From Agelaius tricolor (taxonomy: Eukaryota > Chordata > Aves > Passeriformes > Icteridae): a stretch of 64,000 nt of DNA. The stretch covers positions 8,309,001 through 8,373,000 of the forward strand of contig JALJCS010000029.1 of the NCBI GenBank assembly GCA_023055355.1. Direction: 5' to 3'. Each line of letters opens with the position of its first letter. Within the stretch, counting starts at the first letter, position 1. The notes beneath the pieces were generated by a model. It saw only the letters and a program-made list of their open reading frames with translations. It did no database searches and was not told the origin of the DNA. Position numbers and translations under genes: made by a program. Below, piece by piece: positions 22,800-33,500 of the stretch.

Positions 22800-23560
22800 T
22801 AATTAAAAGGCGCTTTATGGTGCTCTTGGTCCCCAGTTATTTACTTGGGTTCCTCAGTCCTTAATCTTGGAGCAGAATTGGAAATATCGATAGAAAGCAT
22901 AAATCCCAGCTGCTGCTCGAAAGCTTTGTATCAGGTCTCAGCTCAAAAGAGCCCCATTACCTTTAGCTGTCACGGATCTGTACGCTTGATCGATAAACTT
23001 CAAATATTATTAGAGGTGGAGGCTTCAGAGATTTGCTCTGTTCTTTGGAGGGAGACGGAGATAAATCTTTCTTAAAAATTGACTTGCATTTGCTCTCTCA
23101 GTCGTCCTGGCAAAACGCATTTCTCCGAGGTGTCCAGGCAGGCGCAGGCAGGGCAGATTTATGGGCCATGTGCTTCTTGTAGTGAAAGATTTAAATGGTA
23201 AATCCTTCACATATGACTTCACAAATCATGTAAAGTTAAAAGATTTTTACCGTTTCTGTTGCTGCTGTGCTTAAATTGTAAGGTATGGCCAGTAAATCAT
23301 TTTAATAGAGGTGTCGCGCTTGACTCACTAAAAAAAAGAGACAATGGTTTAGCTTCTATTCCAAAATGTTAATGTATTAATCAGCAGGAGAATAATTGTT
23401 TTTTACTGCGTTATAAATCTCAGTTGCCATTAGAATTGCAGCGAGGGTTGATGTAGCTGCGTTCTTAAATTAAAATTGTTTACACTGCTATACATTCATT
23501 TTACATGGCCATAGCTCATCCGGGGTTCATTCCGGAGCTGTTCCTCCGCCACATCAGTCA
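22800..23560. promoter_or_regulatory. Possible intronic conserved regulatory element
   Basis: About 760 bases of AT-rich, high-complexity DNA with preserved CpGs (GTGTCGCGCTTGACTC, GATCGATAAAC, CTCATCCGGGG) and repeated TAAT/ATTA cores (near 23375-23400 and 23465-23485). It lies 0.7-1.5 kb before the transmembrane exon. No ORF or repeat explains it. The call rests on composition only. Confidence 0.3.
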
Positions 23561-24300
23561 TCCCTCTCCCAGGTGACGGCATCCCGAGGGAGAGGCGCTT
23601 CTGAAAGGAAACTAATTGTGTGGTGAGGAGTTAAATAAACGCAGTAAAGCAGTCGGAGGCACTGTACAGTTCCTGCTTACTGTCGGCCTCGGACTGGGTG
23701 TTAGCTTTTGGGTCAGGAGTGCTGTGTCCTTGTGGGTGCATTGGACAGGAAAGGTGGTGGTTCATGGTGGAACCCAGTTCAGTTGCGGCAGAGGATGACT
23801 GTAAACACATTTTCCATGCTGGGTGGATTGGGTTTTGGGCAAGGAGTGTTTTGGGAAGTTGAAATGTTTTCAACAGGGCACTCGTTAATGACATTTCTCA
23901 GAGCTGACAATTAATATTCCCGTATGGTACTGCTCTTCCCCATGCCCCATCGCCATGAAGGCTGAGATTTGGGGAGCACTACAGGGAAATTTCCCAAAAT
24001 AGATCCCCACCAAGAACTCCACGTGCCCTTCCTCCCCTCTCCCAGCTGTCTCCCACGTGCGTAGTCATAGTGCTGCTGCTTTTAGCGGAAAACACCTCGC
24101 GAGTTGAGCCGCCAGATCAGTTCGGCTCCGGACAAAGCTCCTCTGCCCGAACTCATCTGCCTAGTTAGCTCCATGCTTCACCCCTGCTCCTCTGGAGAGC
24201 CTGAGGGCAGCTCTTCCCATCCTGAGAGCAGCTGCAGCCAGAGCCTGCCGAGAGCATCGCAGTAAGCCCCCAATTCTTATTCCTCTTCTGGTCTCAACAG

Positions 24301-24432
24301 ATTCCCGCGCGGGTGAGGACGGGGCCATACGGAGCGTGGACCATGCCGTGGTTGGTGGCGTCGTGGCCGTCGTCGTCTTTGCCATGCTTTGCCTGCTCAT
24401 CATTTTAGGGCGATATTTTGCCAGACATAAAG
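24301..24432 (+). CDS. CADM1: CADM1 transmembrane exon
   Basis: This 132-bp exon follows CTCAACAG and precedes GTAAGG. Its Asp codon is split with the preceding exon. It encodes the membrane-proximal [16 protein letters not shown], then a helix starting [20 protein letters not shown], then the basic stop-transfer segment GRYFARHKG. From memory the helix matches mammalian CADM1 at nearly every position, with Val for Ile at its start (AVVGG against AVIGG). The membrane-proximal segment is where shedding proteases of the ADAM family act on CADM1, and the juxtamembrane basic residues begin the binding region for band-4.1 proteins, which link the molecule to actin. This exon is constitutive in membrane-bound forms. 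Confidence 0.97.
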
Positions 24433-24624
24433 GTAAGGCAGAGAGCAAAGCTGGAGGATGGAAGGCCAGGCTCGTGTGTCCCCTCAGCCACGGTGTTGTC
24501 GTGTCTGATGGGACACACGCCCCACTTTCTCTCCCAGCAGCACTTTTTGTTTCCTTTGTCAGTCGCTCCCTCAGCACCACACCCAGGCCCCCAAGGAGTC
24601 ACGCAGCCTCCACTTCCCTTGCAG
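24433..24624 (+). other. CADM1: Last CADM1 intron, 192 bp, open in frame
   Basis: The intron runs from GTAAGG to CCCTTGCAG. It is very short for CADM1, whose introns are generally kilobases long. It is a multiple of 3 and has no stop in the CADM1 frame, so the reading frame runs unbroken from the transmembrane exon to the final stop. Retention would insert 64 residues after RHKG, beginning [13 protein letters not shown]. Splice sites look normal, so the spliced form is expected to dominate. Confidence 0.9.
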
Positions 24625-24743
24625 GTACATACTTCACTCACGAAGCCAAAGGAGCAGATGATGCGGCCGACGCAGACACAGCCATCATCAACGCAGAGGG
24701 GGGACAAAACAACTCCGAGGAAAAGAAAGAGTACTTCATCTAG
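24625..24743 (+). CDS. CADM1: CADM1 terminal exon: cytoplasmic tail and stop
   Basis: The coding part of the last exon reads from the split Gly codon through [17 protein letters not shown] and [21 protein letters not shown] to the stop TAG at 24741-24743. As far as I recall it is identical to the mammalian tail. TYFTHEAKG, together with the end of the previous exon, forms the protein-4.1 binding region; the C-terminal EYFI is a class II PDZ ligand bound by CASK, syntenin and MPP family scaffolds. There is no frameshift or truncation. The perfect tail in a region of otherwise diverged DNA shows a functional gene. Confidence 0.98.
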
Positions 24744-26353
24744 AGCAGCCTTGGTTCCCATGAGGTGTCCAACTGTGGACGGTTACTACTGGCCCTATTT
24801 AAACGCTACAAAGACAAAGTGATCTTGGAAGTTGCAACCAGCTTGTGTCTTTTTTTTTTTTAAGAAAAAAAAAAGCAAATGGGTGGAGAGCGGTGAGGCC
24901 GGGAAGGTCTGGGATTTGCTGTGTAAAAATATTCCTCGTAAAGTACACTCTGCTGTTCGACACCTCAGTTCGTTTGGGTTTTCTTTTTTTGGCCAAGTCC
25001 AGCTTGGATTTAGTTTAGTGAAGTCATTTGCAGAAGATTCTGTGCCTTGTTTAATTTCTGTTCGTTCGGGTCGGGGGGAGGCTGGGAAGAAGAGGGGCTT
25101 CTGTGCGTTAGTTCCCTTTGGGTTTCTGTGGCTCTTCGTTTCCCCTTTCCTGTTTCTGGAGTTGCCAGCTGGGACCCCGTGGAGTAGGTGCGTTTCTCTG
25201 AAGGTGTTTCCCCTTTTTTCTCTTCACCAGTTTCCGTTCAGAACTCGAGCTCATCGGAGGAGAACCAGCACATTTTAGATGCGTAGTTTGCAGTTCAGTG
25301 TGCCCATGTCCCGTTCCCCTGTTGCCGTCAGGGCTCGGATAACACCCCCCAAGCCCCCTTTTGTGGCTGTTTCAGGTGCTTTCGATGGTGCAGCTGGGAA
25401 ATGGGCTGGAGCTCGGCAGAGGCGCTGCTCGGCCGCGGGGATGCAGGAGCAGGGTCCCTGCTGGGCAGGCAGAGCCCTCCCGGATGCGGGGGCTTCTCCT
25501 CATCCTCTCCCCGCTGGGCGGCCGCGGAGGCAGCAGGTAAAGCCCCTCTGACGTGTGAGCCCAGACCTGGAGAGCGGCTGGATGAACACACCTGCCTTTT
25601 TTTCTACCTGCTGAGTAAAATGCGGGAATTTGTGTTGAAACGAGCGTGCTAATGACCACTAAAGCCATAGGTGCACAGGAAACTCTGGCTCAATTGGAAT
25701 TGTAAGCGACAGGTAGCAAACTGCAGCGGGAAGACGGTATAAAGCTATATATGCTGACTTTTTTTTGGTGAGTAATCATGGATTTCAAGCGATACTTTTT
25801 TATTGTGTTTATGTGGCAAATGTATCTGATTTATTTAAGGAAAGCATTAATCTTAGTGTCAGGTTTGGGGATTTTTTTACGGGTTTTGGGGCGGGGCGGG
25901 GGGGCCATTTTCATGTGTTTGTTTTTTAATTGCTGTTTTTTGGCAGAACCATTACAATGTGGGATTCCTTTGGGAACGGGGCGGCCTGGAGCACCAAGCA
26001 GGCCCTTTTTCCCCGGCAGTATTCCGTCTTTCCCCTCTTTCACGGGCGGAACCTCGCGAAACAAACACCCTTTTTTCCCGAGCAGCTTTTGCCGAGCGCA
26101 GCTCTTCTCTGAGCCCTCAGCACCATTGCCAAACCCCATCGCGGTGAGAAGCAGCCAGGCTGGAGCCGGGGGCTCCGCGGCACGGGACGGGCATCCTGGC
26201 CTTGAGCAGCCCATATTTGTTTGGAAGTGTACCGTAGTGCAGTGTTACCGATGTAACTTTGACTTACAATGTTGACATGTCTCAGGTTCATGTGTTTGAT
26301 TGGTGTTTTCCGTCTCAGGTAGATTGCAAAATTTTGGCCCCACACATTGGAAA

Positions 26354-26359
26354 AATAAA
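26354..26359 (+). terminator. CADM1: Possible proximal polyadenylation signal AATAAA
   Basis: AATAAA lies inside an A-rich tract in the 3' UTR. The A run continues for about 12 bases, so the hexamer may be incidental, and no clear GU-rich element follows closely. Confidence 0.35.
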
Positions 26360-26771
26360 AAAAAAAAAAAACCACGCGTAAAAACAGGAGAAAAAACAGG
26401 AAATTATTAATTTTAGTTGTATATCGGTTTATGTATTTTTTCTTCAGTATACAGTGCACTGTTGAAATGTATTGTTGAGTATTACTTTGTACAGCTTTAG
26501 ATCATTAGGACTTTGAAGCGTGAAGAAAGAACAACCTTGTTTAAAGGAGGATCACAAATGAAGAACGCAGAACTGATGATAAACAACCTTGTTCTTTATT
26601 TACCCGGCCTTTTTATTTTTTCCCCTTAGGCCAGTTCTGTTTTAAGGTGTCCATGGAAGATGTTACAGTGTAAGAAAATACATATCCATCTGTTCCCATT
26701 CACATTTTGTATTGGTTCATGTATCCCATTTTTACAAAGGAAAAGAAGTACTATAAAATATCTGTCTTCTT

Positions 26772-26777
26772 AATAAA
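26772..26777 (+). terminator. CADM1: CADM1 polyadenylation signal AATAAA
   Basis: AATAAA in TTAATAAAAAAAAG is followed 20-40 bases later by a GU/U-rich stretch (TTGTTTTGCACTCTTT, 26804-26819), the expected layout for a cleavage site near 26790-26800. It is the best candidate end for the transcript. Confidence 0.65.
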
Positions 26778-26799
26778 AAAAAGTTAATGTTACAAAACT

Positions 26800-29080
26800 A
26801 GACCTTGTTTTGCACTCTTTATCCCAGCTGTTGCAGAATCCACTATCGGAGCTCCACCAGCTACATGGGCAGGAGGAGCTGGGGCTGAGCAGGTCACACT
26901 CAGCATTAGGACAAAAGGAGTTAAACCTGATGTATTGAACCTGCATATAATATAGAGCAGATTTCATAAGTTTCTTGTTTATAATTGCTAAATTATTTTC
27001 TTTGAGGAGCAATGCCTTGGAGGAAGTTGATCTGACACTGATATTCCAACTTTCCCAAGCTGTGCTAGGTCAGTACACAAGTTCTTAATAGCAGACAAAT
27101 ATTTAAATCCTCCCTTGTAAGGTAAGGTAAGGTAAGGTAAGGTAATCCCCCCTTGAAATGCGTGACCTCCCTCACCCCATTCTTGTCTCCCATTCAGTCC
27201 TGGCACTGCCAGAGTCCTGGCACCTGTCTGTAGAACACCTGGCATGTCCAGGCTGTGACTCCCATGTCTGTTTGCCTCGGGACGTGTGGGTCCAGCACCG
27301 GTGCTGCCGAAGGATCCGTCCGGCTCCGCTCAGCCTCGGGCAGCAGCAGCAGCACCAACACTCCTCCCCTGCCTCCCCCCCACCACAGCCCCCGAAATCA
27401 GCCTGCGAGGCAGCTGCAGCACTGAAATTAGAATCATTAATCTTTTATGTTTTGCACAAAGGATGAGGAGGAAGACAATTGCTTTTTGAGGAGATCACAC
27501 CGAGAACAAGCGTGCAGAATGAGCGCCCCGGAGGGGCTGTGTGGACCCGGGGCTGTGTGCCAGACCAAGGCCACTGTCCAGCTCCTGAGCACTCGAGGCA
27601 TCTCGTGGTTATGTCACAAATAATGTTTTTCTGAGCGAAATTGTGACACAGGGAAAAACCATAGGGCAGAGCCAAAAAAGCAGCTCCCTCTTTTCTTACC
27701 TGAAATGAGCAGAGCAGCTTTGATGGTTTCCATGGCTATTGCAATTATTTCAGTGCAGAAGAGGTTTGTGGCTGATGCCAGCTCACGATGGTTTTCTCCT
27801 CAAGCCAGCACTAATTGTGTCTCACACTTGTGGTGTCTGTAATTTATCCTCTCAGGGGTCCACGTCTTCCAGAGTTTTAAGGTTATTTAGTGGTGCTTTT
27901 CTTCCCATTGAACCTAAACACTCTGCTCCTTTGCTTTTCTGGCCCTACACAGGCATTACAAATAGGTGGCAGGAAACTGTACCTGTAGCATACAGGATCA
28001 GGTACGTGGTGAAACCCTTTGCATTAACTTCTCAGACACTGAGATACAAAGAACTTGGATGGGGAAAGCTGTAGATAGTAACAATTGAGCAACAAGATTT
28101 AGTGACCCCTCTATCTTGTGTCCAACAGCAGAAACACGCTCCCCATACATGACCCCACAGCTGCTGAGCCTGGTCCATTACACAGAGCTGAGGACACTGC
28201 CAGGATTTTATGAAAATGAAGAAAATCATCATTACTTCAAATAAGAATGTAGTCTTTGCCCTGAATTTCACATTTTCACAAGTTGCAGAAGTCATTTGAT
28301 CCTAATTGCAAAATTATTTTATTAGGTCTGTAATACAGTTCTTAATTTTCTTCCCTTTTTAACCAAATACAGGGAAGAATTGCTTTAACTGGGTATCTGA
28401 GTCTGACTTGTGTAATTACAGCCTGTTCTGCCAGGCTGAAGTTGCCGAAAACCTTATGCCACATAAAGTAATTAGCAATAAATGACACTTAAACTCCCAT
28501 CAGGTAAGGTGTACCAGGATCCTGGGCTGGGTGATTGAAATACACGGGAGCAGGGAGGAGGCGTGAGCTGGCAGCATCGATCCGTGCTGGCCAGTCAGTT
28601 CTCATCAGAGGGTCCTGACAAGGGGCTAATAGCTTTTTCTGGAGATCCAATCCCATTTTCTAGGCAGCGGCTGGTGCTGTGCCACCTGGGATAACACCTG
28701 CTCCAGGTGGCATCGATCGGGCAGGGCCACGTGTGACACCCCAGCGCTGAGTCCCAGCAGCTTTATCTGGCTGTGTCATTCCAGTGAAGGGAAAACCTGA
28801 ATTCCATCTAAACCCCAACACCTGGCTTAAAAATTTACATCTAAATTAGTGTAACCAGGAAAATAATTTCAGTCCACCGACCACTAAGGGTTTAAACTGG
28901 GCTTGTCCTGTTCCAGAGTCAGCTGTGGAGGTGATGCCTGCAGCACTTTGAGGTCTCTCCTGGAAACCTGTGCACAGGTGAGAAGGGCAGGGGCTTGGCA
29001 GGTCCTGTGGGGGAAGGCAGGGCAGGGGATTCTGCAGGGCTGGGCTGCAAACTGAGCAGCTCCTTGGTCTGCTTCAGTTA
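26800..29080. other. Downstream intergenic DNA, no gene seen
   Basis: No coding exon, RNA gene or transposon is recognised. The stretch contains a (GGTAA) microsatellite and AT-rich segments near 28230-28500. ORFs of 60-110 codons on both strands resemble nothing known. Confidence 0.7.
27117..27145. repeat. (GGTAA) pentanucleotide microsatellite
   Basis: Nearly six perfect GTAAG/GGTAA units. The motif resembles a splice donor repeated in tandem on the + strand, but it lies downstream of the presumed transcript end. Confidence 0.9.
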
Positions 29081-29193
29081 AATAAACAGGCTTTGTGTAA
29101 ACAAACAAGTTTTAGGAAGAAAAATAAGCTTTAGCCAAACTAACAAACACTATGTGAATAAATAAACTTTAGTTGAATAAGCAAACTTCAGTG
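29081..29193. repeat. Degenerate AT-rich tandem repeat, 19-bp period
   Basis: Six diverged copies of about 19 bp start at 29081, 29100, 29119, 29138, 29157 and 29176, with a consensus like AATAAACAAGCTTTAGTG. A further weak copy may lie at 29210-29227. The high divergence implies an old array, unlike the young GC-rich arrays nearby. Confidence 0.6.
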
Positions 29194-30158
29194 CAGTGAA
29201 GAGCTCGAGTTAAACAAGCAAACTCTGTTCAGGTCCAGCTGTGCGAGCAAGGAGAAGGATGAGAGCTCGGCAATCCTGCCCAGCACAGGCTCTCCTGGAG
29301 AGAGACCCCGAGAGCTGCTGTGCCTGGGGACATGGGCAGAGCCTCCCAGCGTCTCCCTGTGCCGTGTCAGCTCCGTTCCTCGCTCCCCCTCCAGGCCCAT
29401 CCCGTCCCCTCCCGGTCCCGCGGGGGTGATGCACTGATGGGTGCCTGCAGAGCTCTCCATCTGTTTTCCCTGTCAGCCCGGGCTCAGCTGCACCGGTATC
29501 AGCTCTAACCCGTGTGCCTCTGCCTATCTGCCCACAGCCTGCTCTCCTGCAGCAGTTCCTTATCCTGTTCTGCAGGATAGCAGCAGCCCTGTAAGTCACA
29601 GACCTGGAGAGATGTGGGCAGCATAGGAATAATGCCTGCAGATGGAACAGGGATGCAGAATGTAGATAGGAAAGGGTAGGGAGAGATGCCACTCAGCAGT
29701 GCCTCAGCTCTGCAATCCAAGCTGAGCAGGGTTTGGGCACTGGGCAGCCTGAGTGGGGTTTGGGGGACACCCTGCAGCCCAGAAGGTGGGGAAACTGAGC
29801 CTTTGGAAGAGTGAAGGGATTCAGCAGCCCGGGGATGTCTTGTTTGTCTTAGGACACAGCTGTAAGCCAGACCCACCTCTGCCTCCAGACTTCACTCCCT
29901 GTGGTGGCTGGCAGAGTTGCTCTAAGCTGTTCTATGCCCTGTCCCCAGAGAAACCCTGGAAATCCTATTTTCCTGCTTTGTGTCCCAGCAGTTCCAGTGC
30001 TGACCCAAGTCCTCAGGTGCTGGCTCTCAGCATCCTTTGGGGTGAGTGGCATCCCCTCCTCTTCCTCACCAAGCTGCCCCAGAGTGGGAATCCCTCACTG
30101 CAGTGGCACCTGTGCAGTGGGGGTGCTGAGCCCTGCAGTGCCCCCGGTCATTCAGCAC
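29194..30158. other. Intergenic DNA, no gene seen
   Basis: GC-rich mixed sequence between two tandem arrays. ORFs of up to 160 codons overlap on both strands and resemble no family. An ORF from 29753 runs into the repeat array that follows and owes its length to it. Confidence 0.65.
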
Positions 30159-30570
30159 CTGCAGGAGCAGCCCCATTCCTGCAGAGCAGCCCCATTCCTG
30201 CGGAGCAGCCCCATTCCTGCGGGAGCAGCCCCATTCCTGCAGAGCAGCCCCATTCCTGCAGAGCAGCCCCATTCCTGCGGGAGCAGCCCCATTCCTGCAG
30301 GAGCAGCCCCATTCCTGCGGGAGCAGCCCCATTCCTGCGGGATTCCTGCGGGAGCAGCCCCATTCCTGCAGGAGCAGCCCCATTCCTGCAGAGCAGCCCC
30401 GTTCCTGCAGAGCAGCCCCATTCCTGCAGGAGCAGCCCCATTCCTGCAGAGCAGCCCCGTTCCTGCAGAGCAGCCCCATTCCTGCGGGATTCCTGCGGGA
30501 GCAGCCCCATTCCTGCGGGAGCAGCCCCATTCCTGCGGGATTCCTGCGGGATTCCTGCGGGGTTCCTGCA
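30159..30570. repeat. Minisatellite, about 18 copies of a 18-20 bp unit
   Basis: Tandem units of the form GAGCAGCCCCATTCCTGCAG vary by CAG/CGG and an optional extra GG, with short 12-bp GATTCCTGCGGG units interspersed towards the 3' end. Copies are nearly identical, so expansion is recent. Long ORFs appear simultaneously in several frames on both strands (repeats reading HSCRAAPFL or NGAALQEWG), an artefact of the repeat. Confidence 0.95.
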
Positions 30571-33500
30571 GCTCCTCCCGGCTGCAGCAGGCGGGTGAGC
30601 GGGGCTGGCAGCACCTCACCTGCCAGAGCACACCCGGAGCAGAGCAGGGAGATGTGAGGGCTGCCAGGAGTAAAGGGAATATTTGATCAGACGCCCTCGT
30701 CTGTGCTCTGTTCTGGCTCTCAGCCTCCCTCGGGGATGGCACCTCGCTGCCTCCGAGCACCACGGCTGCGACAGGTTGGCAGCAGCTCCTCAAAACGGGG
30801 CCTGCCTGGGAATCTCAATGAGATGGAGAAGGGAATCTTCAGCCTGTGACTCTCCATGTTCTTTTCTGCACCCTGCACCTTTGTTCCCTTCTCTGTTCCA
30901 CCTCCTCTCACTGTTTCCATGCCCACGGTCAGATTTCTGTTCTCTGTACCTGGTGCCTGTGTCTGTCCAGGATGGGAGGTGCTGCCCCGTGCCCTGCACT
31001 GGGGCACAGCTTGCTCACACCTTGTCCTTCCTCAGACATGCCCCTTGTCCATGCTCTGCTCTGGGCATTTCTGTTTCTTCCACATAACCTGCTGCAAGCC
31101 AGGGAACACAGTGCCCAGAGCATCCTCCAGTGGTGACTGGGACCTGCAGTGGCTTCTTCCCACACCCACCAGCCTGGCAGCCCTTCCCTGCAGCCCTGAG
31201 CATTCCTTCCCCCACTGCTCCTGTCCACAATCAGCCCCATTATCCCTGGTAATTGTCCCTTCTCCGGGTGATGCTGCTGAGCAGGGACAGGGAGCGTGGC
31301 AGTGTTTTTCTGTGACTAAGAAAAGGTGTGTACGTGGCCTTGATTGCAAATGAAAAATTAAGGCCCTGTGTCTCGCATTCATTCCTACTTGATTACACAC
31401 CAGTACATAAACAAATCTTCACCCAGTTGCCTGAGGGGTGTCAATGATCCACCTTTGCTTCGCTCGCCTCTCCTCCAGCAAATCTATAACACATTTAATC
31501 TTTGCCACTCACTCTCCTCAGTTTTTAAATGTCTAATTTGCTGCCAAGAGCGGCTCCAGTTCTCACTGTGCTGCTGCCTTGACCGCCTGGTGCTTGCAGG
31601 ATGGCGTGGCTGGGTCCCAGTGCAGGCACAGGGGCAGCAGCCCTGCCCGAGCTGTGCCCTGATCTGTGCCAGGTTAGCAGGCTGCTTTAGAGCAAGCCCC
31701 AAATTCCTCAGGTCTGCAGGCTGAGGGAGGGGCAATAAAATCTGTGGTGGCCTGGCAAGCTCCAGGTTTGGGAGCTGGGCCACGGGAGAGTTTAGCAGAT
31801 TTCTCAGTGAGGCAGAGGGAAATGGGGAGCAGGGAGCAGGGTTTGCTGAGGTTCTTGGACCCTTTGTGTGTTCAGTGGAAATGCTTGGAGCATCAGCTCC
31901 TCCTGCAGAGACTGGCAGGGTCACAAGCAGATCATACCAAATGTCCCCATCAGCTCTGGAGGAGCTGCCATCACCTGCCCCACTAATGTGCTCCCAGCCT
32001 GCCTGGTCCATGTGGACTGGTCACTGTGTCCAGCCCTGGGACTGGGGACAGAGGCTGCAGCCCATGGACAGGGTGAGGCAGTTCTGCCTCTACTCCTCTC
32101 CTCAGGGCTGTTTGTGAGCTGCACTCCTGAGGTGAGTCTGCTTGGAGCAAAACCAGTCCAGATTATCAAACTCCCCATAAATCTTGCAGCACATCTTCTT
32201 GTGTCTGGGTGTGTGTATATGTGCTGCTTTCTTTTTATTTAATGCTCTATTGAGGTCTGAGGCTTTTCCTTCCACTGGCTTTTATCTAGTCATGACTCCT
32301 ACAATATTTAATCTCTATCAGAAACTGTAAGCCCTGTATTTATTTTATGGGTCAGTTGTTCATCCTTTTCCCTTGATGTTCTCACTGGCAGTGGAGAGTG
32401 TGGAAGGTGGAAAAAGAGAGAAAAGGGGAGGGGGGGAAAGAAAGCCCTGCTTGTTTCTGCCAGTCAACATTTGTCCAAATGACAGGCCGACAAATCAGAG
32501 CTCTGGAGGCTAATGGCAGCCAGGGAGCAAACGGGAGCATGAAAGGGATGCTGGAAATTTCCATCCCAGGCAGATCCCTGCCTGTCTCAGGCAGGCCCTG
32601 TGCTCCTCTCGGGCTGTCCCAGGAGGAGACCTGGCCCTCACAGGAGCTCCTGCATCCTCACTGAGGCCAGCCCAGGGTCCTGCACAGGTGGGGGCTGCAG
32701 GTGGCACCAAGGGCATCCACAGTCCCCATGTGTGACAGAAGGGTGACACTCCTGCCAGTCTCATTGTCACTTCACTATCTAGAAAGTCTGCTCATATTTG
32801 AGATGAATAAAAGATTAGAGTTACAGGGAAGAGACAACACCAAAGGTTAAGGCGATCCAGTGAATTTCCTGTATTTGCTGCAGAGATATAAATGGGAGGA
32901 GGTAAGTGCTGCCTGGGCATCCCAAATCGGCTTTAGAGATCCACCTGCAGCCCCCAGCCCTCGCCGGGGTGCAGAGGAAGGAGCAGCATCCCCCCATGGA
33001 GCCCTGGCTTCTCCAGGGGAGGCGGCGTGGGATGGTGCAGGAAGGGAGCAGGGCCCAGGTGGGGCCAGGGAAAGGATGATCTGTCCCTGGGGTAGAGAGG
33101 TGTTTCCAGCTTGTTGGCCCTGCCTGGTTGAAAGGCAATGAATATTTCACATCCCCAGTGCTATCTGCAGTGTGGGCTGGCAAAGACTCTCTTTCTTCTT
33201 CCCCTACATTCCTCTCAGGTTTTTGGACTTTTTTTCCCCAAAGTCAGAAAAATCTGTCAAAACATTTATCAGAAATCCATATGAACTGGCTGAGTGCCAC
33301 AGGGAGCTAATCTGTGTGGAGCTAATCTGAGAGAACAAAGTCACCACAGGCTTGCCATGGGCACTCAGATACAGATTTATCACGGGGAATTTGAGTGGAA
33401 GATGAATTGCCTCTGGGAAATGGGGTGCAAATGTGGTGCTTTGCCAGGGCTTTACCTGGGGGAGCCATGTGGGAAGGGGGGAGCAGGGCTCCCTGCTATG

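Larger units (their letters stand above)
15973..24300 (+). other. CADM1: CADM1 intron before the transmembrane exon
   Basis: This 8328-bp intron starts GTAAGG and ends with GTCTCAACAG. It holds a poly-T run (16139-16166), a three-copy 49-50 bp minisatellite (17753-17900), a possible extra exon (17961-18044), a GT microsatellite (18242-18263) and AT-rich islands that may be conserved regulatory DNA (18541-18840 and 22800-23560, listed separately). The 21055-21400 and 24060-24290 stretches have a similar look. No foreign gene is recognised. Confidence 0.8.
24744..26795 (+). other. CADM1: CADM1 3' untranslated region
   Basis: Sequence after the stop includes blocks that resemble, from memory, the mammalian CADM1 3' UTR (GAGGTGTCCAACTG near 24760; the GGGATTTGCTGTGTAAAAA and AAAGTACACTCTGCTGTT segments near 24910-24955; TTCTGTGCCTTGTTT near 25039). 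It contains a T12/A10 inverted repeat just after the stop, a CpG-rich middle (25240-25560), a G-quadruplex motif (25881-25904) and AU-rich stretches (25825-25840, 26400-26450). Overlapping ORFs are not coding. The 3' end is inferred from the signal at 26772; longer forms cannot be excluded. Confidence 0.8.

Noticed and set aside
29753..30598. 281-codon ORF ending in Pro/Ser/Cys repeats
   Set aside because: More than half of it is the 18-20 bp minisatellite; the opposite strand is equally open and the unique part has no family resemblance.
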